Below, in pieces: positions 8,186-15,762 of a DNA stretch of 64,000 nucleotides (its first letter is position 1; each line of letters begins with the position of its first letter). The DNA comes from an uncultured Erysipelotrichaceae bacterium (GTDB lineage: Bacteria > Bacillota_I > Bacilli_A > Erysipelotrichales > Erysipelotrichaceae). The stretch is taken from the NCBI GenBank assembly GCA_945877255.1, contig CAMCRE010000006.1, forward strand, positions 21,270-85,269, given 5' to 3'. The notes under the pieces are model-generated. The model had not been told where the DNA came from. It made no database searches and saw nothing but the letters and a program-made list of their open reading frames with translations. The translations under genes and the position numbers were made by a program.

Positions 8186-9133
8186 ATGGAAAAATTAACA
8201 ACGATTAATGTAGCGAAACTAATGGAAAATTTCCCTTTAGAACAAATTGTGGGAGATAAAAATTCATTAAAACGAAAAATAAGATTAGCAGATATTAATA
8301 GACCCGGTCTTGAATTAGCGGGTTTTTACCAATTCTCCCAACAAAAACGTATCGTTATTTTAGGAGATAAAGAAATCGAATACATCAAAACATTAAGTGA
8401 TTATCGTCAACGAAAATCATTTGAGTTTTTAACTGCGGATGAAACGCCAGCGATTATTATTTCTAAAAATCACGACTGCCCAAAAATACTTTATAAAATA
8501 GCACGTAAAAAAAATTTCCCGATATTAAAATCATCAGAAGAAACATATCGTTTAATTATTGATGTTGTGACTTTTTTAGATGAAGAATTGGCGGTATCTG
8601 AAACATTACACGGCGGATTATTAAATGTATTTGGAAGAGGAATATTAATTAAAGGGGAATCAGGATTAGGGAAATCTGAGATTGCACTCGAATTAATAAA
8701 AAGAGGGCATTTATTAGTTGCGGACGATCGTGTGGATTGCTATAATGTACATCATCGTATTATTGGAAAACCAGCACCAGTATTAACTGGATTATTAGAA
8801 ATTCGAGGAGTCGGTGTTATTGATGTTGCACGTATGTTTGGTGTACGCAGTGTAACAAAATCAACCTCAGTTGATTTAGTTATTGAATTAGAAATGTGGG
8901 ATACAAGTAAAGATTATAACCGTTTAGGTATTGAAAAAATTGATTATTTCAATATTTTAGGTGCTGAGATTCCAAAAATAGTGATACCTGTTAGAGAAGG
9001 AAGATCGATGGCTGTTATTATCGAAGCTGCTGTAACGAACTTTATTTTACAACAACAAGGATTGAATAGTGCACGTGAGTTTGAAGCTAAAGTATTAAAC
9101 TTTATTAAAAACAATAAGGAGGATGAAGAATGA
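8186..9133 (+). CDS. hprK: HPr kinase/phosphorylase
   Basis: The 315-residue protein carries the HprK Walker A loop GESGLGKS at residues 157-164 and the family signature L-E-I-R-G-V-G-V-I-D-V-A-R-M-F-G near residue 205. HprK phosphorylates HPr on Ser46 under good carbon supply and removes that phosphate by phosphorolysis, releasing pyrophosphate. P-Ser-HPr is the corepressor of CcpA, whose gene lies at 28 kb. The stop overlaps the next gene (lgt-ppaX) by 4 bases, so the two are translationally coupled. Confidence 0.96.
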   Translation: MEKLTTINVAKLMENFPLEQIVGDKNSLKRKIRLADINRPGLELAGFYQFSQQKRIVILGDKEIEYIKTLSDYRQRKSFEFLTADETPAIIISKNHDCPKILYKIARKKNFPILKSSEETYRLIIDVVTFLDEELAVSETLHGGLLNVFGRGILIKGESGLGKSEIALELIKRGHLLVADDRVDCYNVHHRIIGKPAPVLTGLLEIRGVGVIDVARMFGVRSVTKSTSVDLVIELEMWDTSKDYNRLGIEKIDYFNILGAEIPKIVIPVREGRSMAVIIEAAVTNFILQQQGLNSAREFEAKVLNFIKNNKEDEE

Positions 9134-10560
9134 GTATTTTACCAAATAGTCAAATATTAATTCAAATAGGACCTTTTGCGATTACGTTTTATGCTATTTT
9201 CATATTATCAGGTGCGATGATAGCATATTTAGCAGTAAAGAAAAAATTTTTAAAAATGGGATATTCAAAACAATTAATTGATGATTTTGCGTTTTATTTA
9301 TTACCAATAGCTATAATAGGTGCAAGAATATGGTATGTTGTTTTTGAATGGCCACAATATGCAAATAATCCAATTTCAGTATTATATATTCATCAAGGAG
9401 GGCTAGCTATTCATGGTGGATTATTGTTTGGAATTATTTTTGGAATTGTATATTTTAAAAAACATAAAATTGATGTTTTCAGAATGGCAGACTTAATATT
9501 ACCTTTTGTGTTACTAGCACAAGCGATTGGAAGATGGGGTAACTTTATTAATCAAGAAGCATTTGGTAGAATTGTGAGTGAAAAATATTTTCAATATTTT
9601 CCTACTTTTATTAAAAATCAAATGTTGGTGGAAGGTGAATATCGAGAACCAACGTTTTTATATGAATCTTTGTTAAATGGAATAGGCTTTTTATTACTGT
9701 ATTTTATCGTTAGAAAACATCGTAAGAAATATGGTGATATTGCGTTTAGTTACTTAATTTATTATGGCGTGATACGCTTTATTATCGAGTCATTTAGAAG
9801 TGATTCATTATTGATATTTGGGTTTAAAACAGCCCAATTAGTTTCAATTGCTTTTGTGATAATTGGTGTAATGGGATTACTATTTAAAGAATCTACAAAA
9901 CCTATTATTGGATTTGATTTAGATGGCACATTAATTAAAAGTGAAAAATTAATTATTGATTCTTTTAAACACACATTTCAAACATTACGTCCAGAATTAA
10001 ACATTACAGAAGAAACATATCGCTCTTTTTTAGGAAACACATTAGAACAAACGTTTAAACAGTATGATGAAGTAAATTATCAAAAATATATTGATGTTTA
10101 TCGTGAATTTAATTTTAAACATCATGATGCTTATGTTACATTATATGAAAATGCAGAAGAAGTATTACGTTACTTAAAACAAAACAATTATTATGTTGCG
10201 ATTATTTCAAGTAAAAAACGTGAATTAATCGTAAGGGCGATGGAATTATTATCAATTGAACAATACATTGATACTATTGTGGGGTATGAGGATAGTGAAA
10301 ATCATAAACCAGATCCACAACCATTGAAAAATGCGTGTAATCAACTAGGTATTGGACATGATAGTTTAATATATATTGGTGACAGTGAACAAGATATTTT
10401 AGCAGCTAAAAACATTGGTTGCTTTAGTATAGCTGTTTTATTTGATGAAAGTAGAAAACAACGTATAACGGCATTAAAAGCTGATAAATACATTACAAAT
10501 TTAAGTGAAATCATAACAATAGTGAAGGAGAAAAGAGTATGGGAAAACACTACGATATAA
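9130..10560 (+). CDS. lgt-ppaX: fusion of prolipoprotein diacylglyceryl transferase (Lgt) and PpaX-like HAD pyrophosphatase
   Basis: One uninterrupted 476-codon frame holds two enzymes. Residues 1 to about 253 are a full Lgt: seven hydrophobic segments, H-G-G-L, and the Lgt signature R-W-G-N-F-I-N-Q-E-A-F-G. Lgt moves diacylglyceryl from phosphatidylglycerol to the lipobox cysteine of prolipoproteins. After a short linker, residues about 258-476 are a HAD hydrolase with D263-L-D265-G-T, an I-I-S-S-K-K motif II region and G-D-S-E-Q-D motif IV. Its length (about 219) matches PpaX, which hydrolyses the pyrophosphate made by HprK. In Bacillus hprK, lgt and ppaX are separate neighbouring genes, so this looks like an in-place fusion. 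The HAD domain follows a C-terminal Lgt helix and is expected in the cytosol. It overlaps trxB by 22 bases. Confidence 0.9.
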   Translation: MSILPNSQILIQIGPFAITFYAIFILSGAMIAYLAVKKKFLKMGYSKQLIDDFAFYLLPIAIIGARIWYVVFEWPQYANNPISVLYIHQGGLAIHGGLLFGIIFGIVYFKKHKIDVFRMADLILPFVLLAQAIGRWGNFINQEAFGRIVSEKYFQYFPTFIKNQMLVEGEYREPTFLYESLLNGIGFLLLYFIVRKHRKKYGDIAFSYLIYYGVIRFIIESFRSDSLLIFGFKTAQLVSIAFVIIGVMGLLFKESTKPIIGFDLDGTLIKSEKLIIDSFKHTFQTLRPELNITEETYRSFLGNTLEQTFKQYDEVNYQKYIDVYREFNFKHHDAYVTLYENAEEVLRYLKQNNYYVAIISSKKRELIVRAMELLSIEQYIDTIVGYEDSENHKPDPQPLKNACNQLGIGHDSLIYIGDSEQDILAAKNIGCFSIAVLFDESRKQRITALKADKYITNLSEIITIVKEKRVWENTTI

Positions 10561-11459
10561 TTATTATTGGGTCAGGTCCAGCAGGAATGAGTGCTGCGAT
10601 TTATGGATCGCGTGCCGGATTAAGTGTATTGATTGTGGAAGCTGGAGCACCGGGTGGAAAATTAACTAAGACACATGATATTCAAAACTACCCTGGTATA
10701 AAAACAATGCGTGGTTATGAACTAGCAATGCAAATGCACGAGCATTCTTTAAATTTTGGTGCAGAGTATATTTATGGTAATGTTGTTGAAGTTAAAGATG
10801 GTGAAAATAAACAAGTCATTTTAGAAGATGGTACAGTTTTAGAAAGTAAAGTCGTATTAATTGCAACAGGAACTTTAGAAAGAACATTAAACATTCCTGG
10901 TGAAGAAGTGAATATGGGACGTGGTGTAAGTTTTTGTGCAGTATGTGATGGCGCATTTTTTAGAGATAAAGTCGTTACTGTTATTGGTGGTGGAAATTCT
11001 GCTTTAGAAGAAGCACTTTATTTATCCACAATCGCTAAAAAAGTAAATATTGTGATTAGAAGAGATGTATTTAGAGCAGAACCATTAGTACAAAAACACG
11101 TATTAGAAACGAATAATATTCGTGTTGTGAAGAAACATATACCATTAGAAATTTTGGATAATGAATTAAAAGTAACGGGCATTAAGTTGCAAAACGTTGA
11201 CACAAATGAGACATTTGTGTTAGAAACAGATGCAGTATTCCCATATATTGGTGCAGATCCGATCTCGCAGATGGTAAAAGATTTAGGAATTACGGATCAA
11301 GATGGCTATATTATTGTAGATGAAAATAAAGAAACATGTGTAAAAGGTATTTATGCGATAGGTGATGTTACACAAAAAACATTAAGACAAGTTGTAACAG
11401 CTACTAATGATGGTGCTATTGCGGCACAACATGCATTTCATGTAATAAGAGGTATTTAA
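10539..11459 (+). CDS. trxB: thioredoxin-disulfide reductase
   Basis: The 306-residue flavoprotein has an FAD-binding G-S-G-P-A-G-M-S-A-A-I near the N-terminus, the redox pair C133-A-V-C136 followed by D-G-A-F-F, an NADPH-binding G-G-G-N-S-A-L-E-E-A motif, and the C-terminal G-D-V-T-Q-K-x-L-R-Q-V FAD motif. It reduces thioredoxin with NADPH. The ATG at 10539 follows an AAGGAGA ribosome site that lies inside the end of the lgt-ppaX frame, so the genes overlap in different frames. The hprK-lgt-ppaX-trxB order is a Bacillales arrangement. Confidence 0.95.
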   Translation: MGKHYDIIIIGSGPAGMSAAIYGSRAGLSVLIVEAGAPGGKLTKTHDIQNYPGIKTMRGYELAMQMHEHSLNFGAEYIYGNVVEVKDGENKQVILEDGTVLESKVVLIATGTLERTLNIPGEEVNMGRGVSFCAVCDGAFFRDKVVTVIGGGNSALEEALYLSTIAKKVNIVIRRDVFRAEPLVQKHVLETNNIRVVKKHIPLEILDNELKVTGIKLQNVDTNETFVLETDAVFPYIGADPISQMVKDLGITDQDGYIIVDENKETCVKGIYAIGDVTQKTLRQVVTATNDGAIAAQHAFHVIRGI

Positions 11460-11460
11460 T

Positions 11461-12006
11461 ATGATTTCAGCGTACAAACATTTTTTAAAAAATATTTTTA
11501 ATAGTCAAGATGTAACAACAAGAAAACAGTATTGGTGGGTTCGTTTAACGTTTGTTGCGTTATATGTTGTTATTGCAGTATTTTTAGGCATGCGTCTTTA
11601 TATGAAATTGACTGGTTTAGTTTCTGGGTTAGATGTCGATGCAACAAATCGATTGCTGCTTTATTTTGATTCAGCTTCTACTAAAATACCAGTAATTGGT
11701 GTTGCAGACTATATTGCTGGAGTACCAGAATTTGGTGCGTCTTTAAAATCTGATATTTTAGTAATGACTTCGATATTACAAACGACTGGGATTGTCATTA
11801 CACTTTTGACAACAACACTAACAGTAAGAAGATTACGTGATGCAGGTGTACCTGATAAAGTTATTCGTGTTTTATGTGTGTTATATATCGCTTCAATGTT
11901 GTTACTTGGCGGAATGATTTACGGCATACTTTCGTTGGTGTTTGTGGTTATATTACCGCTTTTCCCAACGAAGTACTTTGTTGGTGGGCGTAACGTACAA
12001 CAGTAA
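11461..12006 (+). CDS. DUF805 family membrane protein
   Basis: The 181-residue protein starts one base after trxB. It shows the DUF805 layout: an amphipathic start with a G/R-K-x-Y-W-W-type motif (RKQYWWVRL), several transmembrane helices, and the family hallmark R-R-L-R-D-A-G before the last helices. An unusual hydrophilic insertion (about residues 50-85, GLDVDATNRLL to GVPEFGAS) sits between the first and second helix groups. Function of the family is unknown. It is probably co-transcribed with trxB. Confidence 0.75.
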   Translation: MISAYKHFLKNIFNSQDVTTRKQYWWVRLTFVALYVVIAVFLGMRLYMKLTGLVSGLDVDATNRLLLYFDSASTKIPVIGVADYIAGVPEFGASLKSDILVMTSILQTTGIVITLLTTTLTVRRLRDAGVPDKVIRVLCVLYIASMLLLGGMIYGILSLVFVVILPLFPTKYFVGGRNVQQ

Positions 12007-12007
12007 T

Positions 12008-12037
12008 ATTTACATGAAATGTAAATAGTGGTATAAT
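12008..12037 (+). promoter_or_regulatory. promoter with overlapping 19-bp palindrome before the Bax-inhibitor family gene
   Basis: TTTACA (12009-12014) and TATAAT (12032-12037) are 17 bases apart with TGG before the -10: one of the best promoters in the window. A perfect dyad, ATTTACAT-GAA-ATGTAAAT (12008-12026), covers the -35. It lacks a T run and so is not a terminator; an operator for an unidentified repressor is likely. Confidence 0.6.
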
Positions 12038-12057
12038 ATAGTAAACAGGAGGTAGTT

Positions 12058-12762
12058 ATGTTTAAAAAGAATGTTTATTCAAATCAAATGACGATTAATC
12101 GTTATTTTGCGAAAATTTTTGCGTTAATGTTTGTGGGTGTTGCATTATCTGCTACACTGGGTTATTTCTTAGTATCAGTTAGTACATTAAGAATGGCAGT
12201 ATTTTCATTTTTACGTATGCCATTTTCAATTTTAATTGTATTTGCATTACAAATTGGTTTAACGATTTGGATTAGAAAAAACGTTGAAACACAAAATGTA
12301 TTATTATCTACAATATTATTTTTAGTTTATTCAGCAACAATTGCGATTACGTTTTCAATCGTCTTTTTAGCTTATGATATGACAGTTATTTTACAAGCGT
12401 TTATTGGTGCGACAGCATTGTTTGGAAGTTTAGCAGTAATAGGATACACTACAAAAAAAGATATTGGCCGTTTCTCTTCGTTATTACAAGCTGCATTAAT
12501 TGCAATGTTAGTAATTAGTCTAATTAATATCTTTATTTTTAGAAGCTCATTTGTGGAATTATTAATATGCTATGCTGGATTATTTGTGTTTATGGGTTTA
12601 ACAGCATATGATGTCCAAAAATTTAAAAATGCGTATTATGCTGTTGCTTCTGATGAAAAATCATTGAATAGCATTGCGGTATGGGGTGCATTAGAATTAT
12701 ATTTAGATTTTATTAATATTTTCTTATATATTTTAAGAATATTAGGTAAATCAAAAGATTAA
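12058..12762 (+). CDS. Bax inhibitor-1 family (YetJ-like) membrane protein
   Basis: The 234-residue protein has about seven transmembrane helices and the family-typical C-terminal parts: G-L-T-A-Y-D-V-Q-K-F-K after helix 6 and A-L-E-L-Y-L-D-F-I-N-I-F-L-Y-I-L-R at the end. The two conserved aspartates that form the calcium-leak latch in YetJ correspond to the Asp in T-A-Y-D and the Asp in Y-L-D-F. Members conduct calcium across the inner membrane in vitro. The gene stands alone between its own promoter and a strong terminator. Confidence 0.85.
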   Translation: MFKKNVYSNQMTINRYFAKIFALMFVGVALSATLGYFLVSVSTLRMAVFSFLRMPFSILIVFALQIGLTIWIRKNVETQNVLLSTILFLVYSATIAITFSIVFLAYDMTVILQAFIGATALFGSLAVIGYTTKKDIGRFSSLLQAALIAMLVISLINIFIFRSSFVELLICYAGLFVFMGLTAYDVQKFKNAYYAVASDEKSLNSIAVWGALELYLDFINIFLYILRILGKSKD

Positions 12763-12765
12763 TTT

Positions 12766-12800
12766 AAAAACTAAGTCTTAAATTTTAGGGCTTAGTTTTT
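12766..12800 (+). terminator. terminator after the Bax-inhibitor family gene
   Basis: A 10-bp perfect stem (12766-12775 with 12791-12800) ends in a T5 run; flanking A runs make it possibly bidirectional. Confidence 0.8.
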
Positions 12801-12838
12801 ATTTTAATTAAAATATTTTTGTGGAGCATTTCAATGGA

Positions 12839-12861
12839 ATATATATATATATATATATAAT
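12839..12861. repeat. (TA)n dinucleotide tract ending in a TATAAT box
   Basis: About ten AT dinucleotides run from 12839 to 12859 and merge into TATAAT at 12856-12861. The tract lies 49 bases before the hydrolase ATG, where its promoter must be. A weak -35 (TTTCAA, 12829-12834) would be 21 bases from that -10, so the repeat number would set the spacer length. Confidence 0.7.
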
Positions 12862-12909
12862 ATAGTGGTAGAAAACAATTCTAATCGTATGTTAGATATA
12901 AGGAGAGAT

Positions 12910-13836
12910 ATGAAAAAAATGGTTAAAATAGTAAGTGTTATTTTGTTGGCTTGTATATTATTGGTTCTTGTTATAGTGATGTACTTAAAAAGTATGCCAT
13001 CTGTTCCTAAAAATTACCAAATTAATACAGAAATGGGTGCTGAAATCGAAAAAAAATATATGGCAAATGGGAAATATGAAGTGGCCAAAAAGGAACAAGG
13101 TGTGTTATTAAATTTTGGAAAATTTTTAATTTTCTATCCGAAAGAATTAGAAACAAGTGCGAGAAAATATCCTGTAATTGTACTCACTAATGGAAGTGGA
13201 ACACCGTTGTCAAAGTATACAACGGTAGCAGAACATTATGCGTCATGGGGGTTTATTGTAATTGGGACAGAAGAGTTATATTCTTGGGATGCTTTTGGAG
13301 CTGAAATGAGTATCCGATATTTGGAAAGAATGAATGAAAATCAAAAAATAGAAGACAAAGATAGTGTATTTTATCAAAGAGTAGATTTCGAAAATGTTGG
13401 GATTGTTGGCCATTCGCAAGGAGGGGTTGGTGTGTTCAACGCCATAACTGACACTAAGCACAAAGAAGTTTATAAAAGTGCAGTTTCTTTATCGCCAACT
13501 AATAAAAAACTTGCTCATAATCTTTTCTGGGATTATGATGCAACAAAAATTCGCATACCTATTATGTTGGTTTCTGGAGAAGGTGGAGGAGACGATTGGG
13601 TTGTTACAGGCGAACAGTTAGTTGAAATTTATGATGATATCCCAAGTCAAAAAGTAGCGATGAGAAGAAAAAATACTCCACATAACGAAGTTTTATACAA
13701 GCCTGACGGTTATACAATGGCATGGTTTATGTGGCAACTACAAGGAGATTCTGAAGCAGCTAAGGCTTTTGTAGGAGATAATCCAGAAATTTTAAGTAAT
13801 CCGTTTTATATGAATCAAAAAATCGACTTAAAATGA
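12910..13836 (+). CDS. membrane-anchored alpha/beta hydrolase
   Basis: I choose the ATG at 12910, preceded by AAGGAGA, over a GTG 45 bases upstream; this gives 308 residues. The N-terminus is a lysine-led hydrophobic anchor (about residues 6-26). The rest is an alpha/beta hydrolase: strand V-I-V-L-T-N-G-S-G with the oxyanion region, the nucleophile elbow G-H-S-Q-G-G near residue 172, a glycine-rich loop with G-E-G-G-G-D-D-W holding a likely acid residue, and T-P-H-N-E for the catalytic histidine. The overall pattern resembles dienelactone hydrolase/chlorophyllase-type esterases. Substrate is unknown. It is monocistronic and may be expressed variably because of the upstream TA tract. Confidence 0.8.
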   Translation: MKKMVKIVSVILLACILLVLVIVMYLKSMPSVPKNYQINTEMGAEIEKKYMANGKYEVAKKEQGVLLNFGKFLIFYPKELETSARKYPVIVLTNGSGTPLSKYTTVAEHYASWGFIVIGTEELYSWDAFGAEMSIRYLERMNENQKIEDKDSVFYQRVDFENVGIVGHSQGGVGVFNAITDTKHKEVYKSAVSLSPTNKKLAHNLFWDYDATKIRIPIMLVSGEGGGDDWVVTGEQLVEIYDDIPSQKVAMRRKNTPHNEVLYKPDGYTMAWFMWQLQGDSEAAKAFVGDNPEILSNPFYMNQKIDLK

Positions 13837-13927
13837 TATTACATTTAAGTTCATTCAAAGACGGAGTTAATGTTACAATAGAAGCACTCAAAAAAACAAA
13901 AATAAACATTTTTGCATTTTAAATTAA

Positions 13928-13960
13928 CGACATAATCAATACAGGTTATGTCGATTTTTT
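13928..13960 (+). terminator. terminator after the hydrolase
   Basis: An 8-bp perfect stem (13928-13935 with 13946-13953) is followed by a T6 run at 13955-13960. Confidence 0.75.
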
Positions 13961-14028
13961 ATAATGAATACGTTATTTTGGGGCATCGTTTTCATCATAA
14001 AAAAATCATTAATTTATTCTCAAATATA

Positions 14029-14057
14029 TTGCAAATAAACAAAAAATAGTGTATAAT
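14029..14057 (+). promoter_or_regulatory. promoter of the mraZ (dcw) operon
   Basis: TTGCAA (14029-14034) and TATAAT (14052-14057) have a 17-base spacer. Transcription would start near 14064, inside the MraZ repeat array. Confidence 0.65.
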
Positions 14058-14060
14058 TTA

Positions 14061-14100
14061 GTAAAGGTGTAAAAAAGTGTAAAAAAGTGTTGGAAAGTGG
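14061..14100 (+). promoter_or_regulatory. MraZ-box-like array: four direct repeats with 10-bp period
   Basis: Four consecutive 10-base blocks end in AAGGTGT, AAAGTGT, AAAGTGT and AAAGTGG at 14070, 14080, 14090 and 14100. MraZ binds several short GTG-type direct repeats spaced one helical turn apart in its own promoter (established in E. coli and mycoplasmas, where the box is AAAGTG-like). Here the array starts just after the -10 and covers the transcription start, which suits repression by the first gene product. Confidence 0.8.
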
Positions 14101-14108
14101 GTGATAAT

Positions 14109-14531
14109 ATGTTTATTGGAGAATACAGTCATAAAATTGATGCCAAAGGAAGAATTACAATTCCATCAAAATTTAGAGAACTATTTGATGATAAAGTAAT
14201 CGTTACGAGAGGAATAGATGGATGTATTACAATACACACATTATCAAACTGGAATGAAATTTATGAAAAACTAAAATCATTACCCACAACAAAAAAAGAA
14301 GTCAGAGCATATATACACTTAATTGCATCAAAAGCATGTGAATGTGAATTTGATAAACTAGGGCGAATATTAATTCCAGCAGGATTAATAAAAGATGCCC
14401 AATTAGAGAAAGATTGTGTTATAGTAGGAAGTATTAATCACGCTGAAATTTGGAATCAAGATAAATGGCAAAAACATTATGAAGAAGCTGCTGCAAATTT
14501 TGAAAATATAGCACAGTCATTGGAGTTTTAA
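14109..14531 (+). CDS. mraZ: transcriptional regulator MraZ
   Basis: I start at the ATG at 14109 (MFIGEYSHKIDAKGR); an in-frame GTG 12 bases upstream lies in the repeat array and is less likely. The 140-residue protein holds the two AbrB-like swapped-hairpin halves, with the conserved D-x-K-G-R (residues 11-15) repeated as D-K-L-G-R (about 79-83). MraZ binds the repeats directly upstream and controls the division and cell wall operon. It lies 2 bases before rsmH. Confidence 0.95.
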   Translation: MFIGEYSHKIDAKGRITIPSKFRELFDDKVIVTRGIDGCITIHTLSNWNEIYEKLKSLPTTKKEVRAYIHLIASKACECEFDKLGRILIPAGLIKDAQLEKDCVIVGSINHAEIWNQDKWQKHYEEAAANFENIAQSLEF

Positions 14532-14533
14532 TT

Positions 14534-15487
14534 ATGGAACATTTCAGTGTAATGAAACAAGAATGTATTGAAAACTTAAATATTAAAAATGATGGCATTT
14601 ATATTGATGCAACATTAGGAAGAGCAGGACACGCAAGTGAAATTTTAAAAAAAATTCCAAACGGATTATTAGTATGTTTTGATTTAGATCAAGAAGCGAT
14701 TAATAAATCTGATGAAATATTGAAAAATTTTGGAAGCAATTTTAAAATTATTCATTCTAATTATTCTGATATGCAATACCAATTACAGCAATTAGGAATA
14801 ACGCATGTTGATGGTATTTTAATGGATTTAGGTGTTTCAAGTCCACAATTTGATGATGCCAGTCGTGGCTTTTCTTATCGCTATGATAGTAGATTAGATA
14901 TGCGAATGGATACAACACAAACATTAGATGCACACTATGTTGTCAATCATTATGAATACGACCAATTAATGAAATTATTTTTTGAATATGGAGAAGAAAA
15001 ATTCAGCAAACAAATTGCCAAAAACATTATCAAAACAAGAGCAATTCAACCAATTAACACCACACTTGAATTAGTAAATGTGATCAAACAATCACTACCA
15101 GAAAAAGTGTTGCGTTCAAAAGGACATCCAGCAAAAAAAGTTTTTCAAGCAATTAGAATCGAAGTAAATAAAGAATTAGAAAATTTGGAAATAGCAATTA
15201 GAGCTGCACTTAAATTACTGTCTAAAAATGGAAGATTGTGTGTCATCACATTTCATTCATTAGAAGATAAAATAGTGAAACGTATTTTTAAGGAATGTAG
15301 CACATCTAAAAAAGTTAATCCAAAATTACCAATGTTAACAGAAGAAAGTGTTAAATTTAAAATTATAAATAAAAAAGTAATCGTAGCAAGTGAGCAAGAA
15401 ATACAAGAAAACAATCGCTCACATTCAGCTAAATTACGCGTAATTGAGAGGGTAGAAGATGAAAAAGAAAGTGAGAATCGTTACTAA
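14534..15487 (+). CDS. rsmH: 16S rRNA (cytosine1402-N4)-methyltransferase
   Basis: The 317-residue protein has the RsmH/MraW hallmarks: H-x-S-V-M at the start, D-A-T-L-G-R-A-G-H-A-S motif I, M-D-L-G-V-S-S-P-Q-F-D, R-G-F-S-Y-R-x-D-S-x-L-D-M-R-M-D, and near the C-terminus V-I-T-F-H-S-L-E-D-K-I-V-K. Note T-L-G-R where most members have T-x-G-x-G-G-H. The enzyme methylates C1402 of 16S rRNA. It overlaps ftsL by 29 bases. Confidence 0.95.
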   Translation: MEHFSVMKQECIENLNIKNDGIYIDATLGRAGHASEILKKIPNGLLVCFDLDQEAINKSDEILKNFGSNFKIIHSNYSDMQYQLQQLGITHVDGILMDLGVSSPQFDDASRGFSYRYDSRLDMRMDTTQTLDAHYVVNHYEYDQLMKLFFEYGEEKFSKQIAKNIIKTRAIQPINTTLELVNVIKQSLPEKVLRSKGHPAKKVFQAIRIEVNKELENLEIAIRAALKLLSKNGRLCVITFHSLEDKIVKRIFKECSTSKKVNPKLPMLTEESVKFKIINKKVIVASEQEIQENNRSHSAKLRVIERVEDEKESENRY

Positions 15488-15761
15488 ACGAAAAAAATTC
15501 CGACCACAAGGAATATTAATTACAGCATGGTTTTTAAGTTTTGTGGGTTATTTAGCATCTAATATGTTTATAACATCACACAACGCTGCACAAGCAAGTG
15601 AAATTCAAAAAATTGAAAATGAAAAGCGTGTATTAAATGAATCTATTAATAGTTTATCATTAAGTGTGAAAGAACTATCAACAAGAGAAAGAATAATGAG
15701 TATTGTGAGTGAGAAAGGGCTACGATCAATTCCAGATAATGTAGTTTCAATAACAAGATAA
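15459..15761 (+). CDS. ftsL: cell division protein FtsL-like
   Basis: The 100-residue protein has the FtsL topology: a basic cytosolic tail (residues 1-15), one transmembrane helix (about 17-38), and an extracellular heptad-patterned segment (about 44-80). Sequence identity in FtsL is always low, so the call rests on topology and on its place between rsmH and the PBP gene. It would pair with a DivIC-type partner in the divisome. A GAGGGTAG ribosome site precedes the ATG within rsmH. Confidence 0.8.
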   Translation: MKKKVRIVTKRKKFRPQGILITAWFLSFVGYLASNMFITSHNAAQASEIQKIENEKRVLNESINSLSLSVKELSTRERIMSIVSEKGLRSIPDNVVSITR

Positions 15762-15762
15762 T

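Noticed and set aside
12865..12909. GTG start 45 bases upstream of the chosen hydrolase start
   Set aside because: It directly follows the -10 region and lacks a ribosome site, while the ATG at 12910 has AAGGAGA and begins a normal membrane anchor.
13833..13923. ORF of 29 codons starting in the hydrolase stop (ATGA overlap)
   Set aside because: No recognised similarity and no ribosome site; it may be a remnant, but I cannot support it as a gene.
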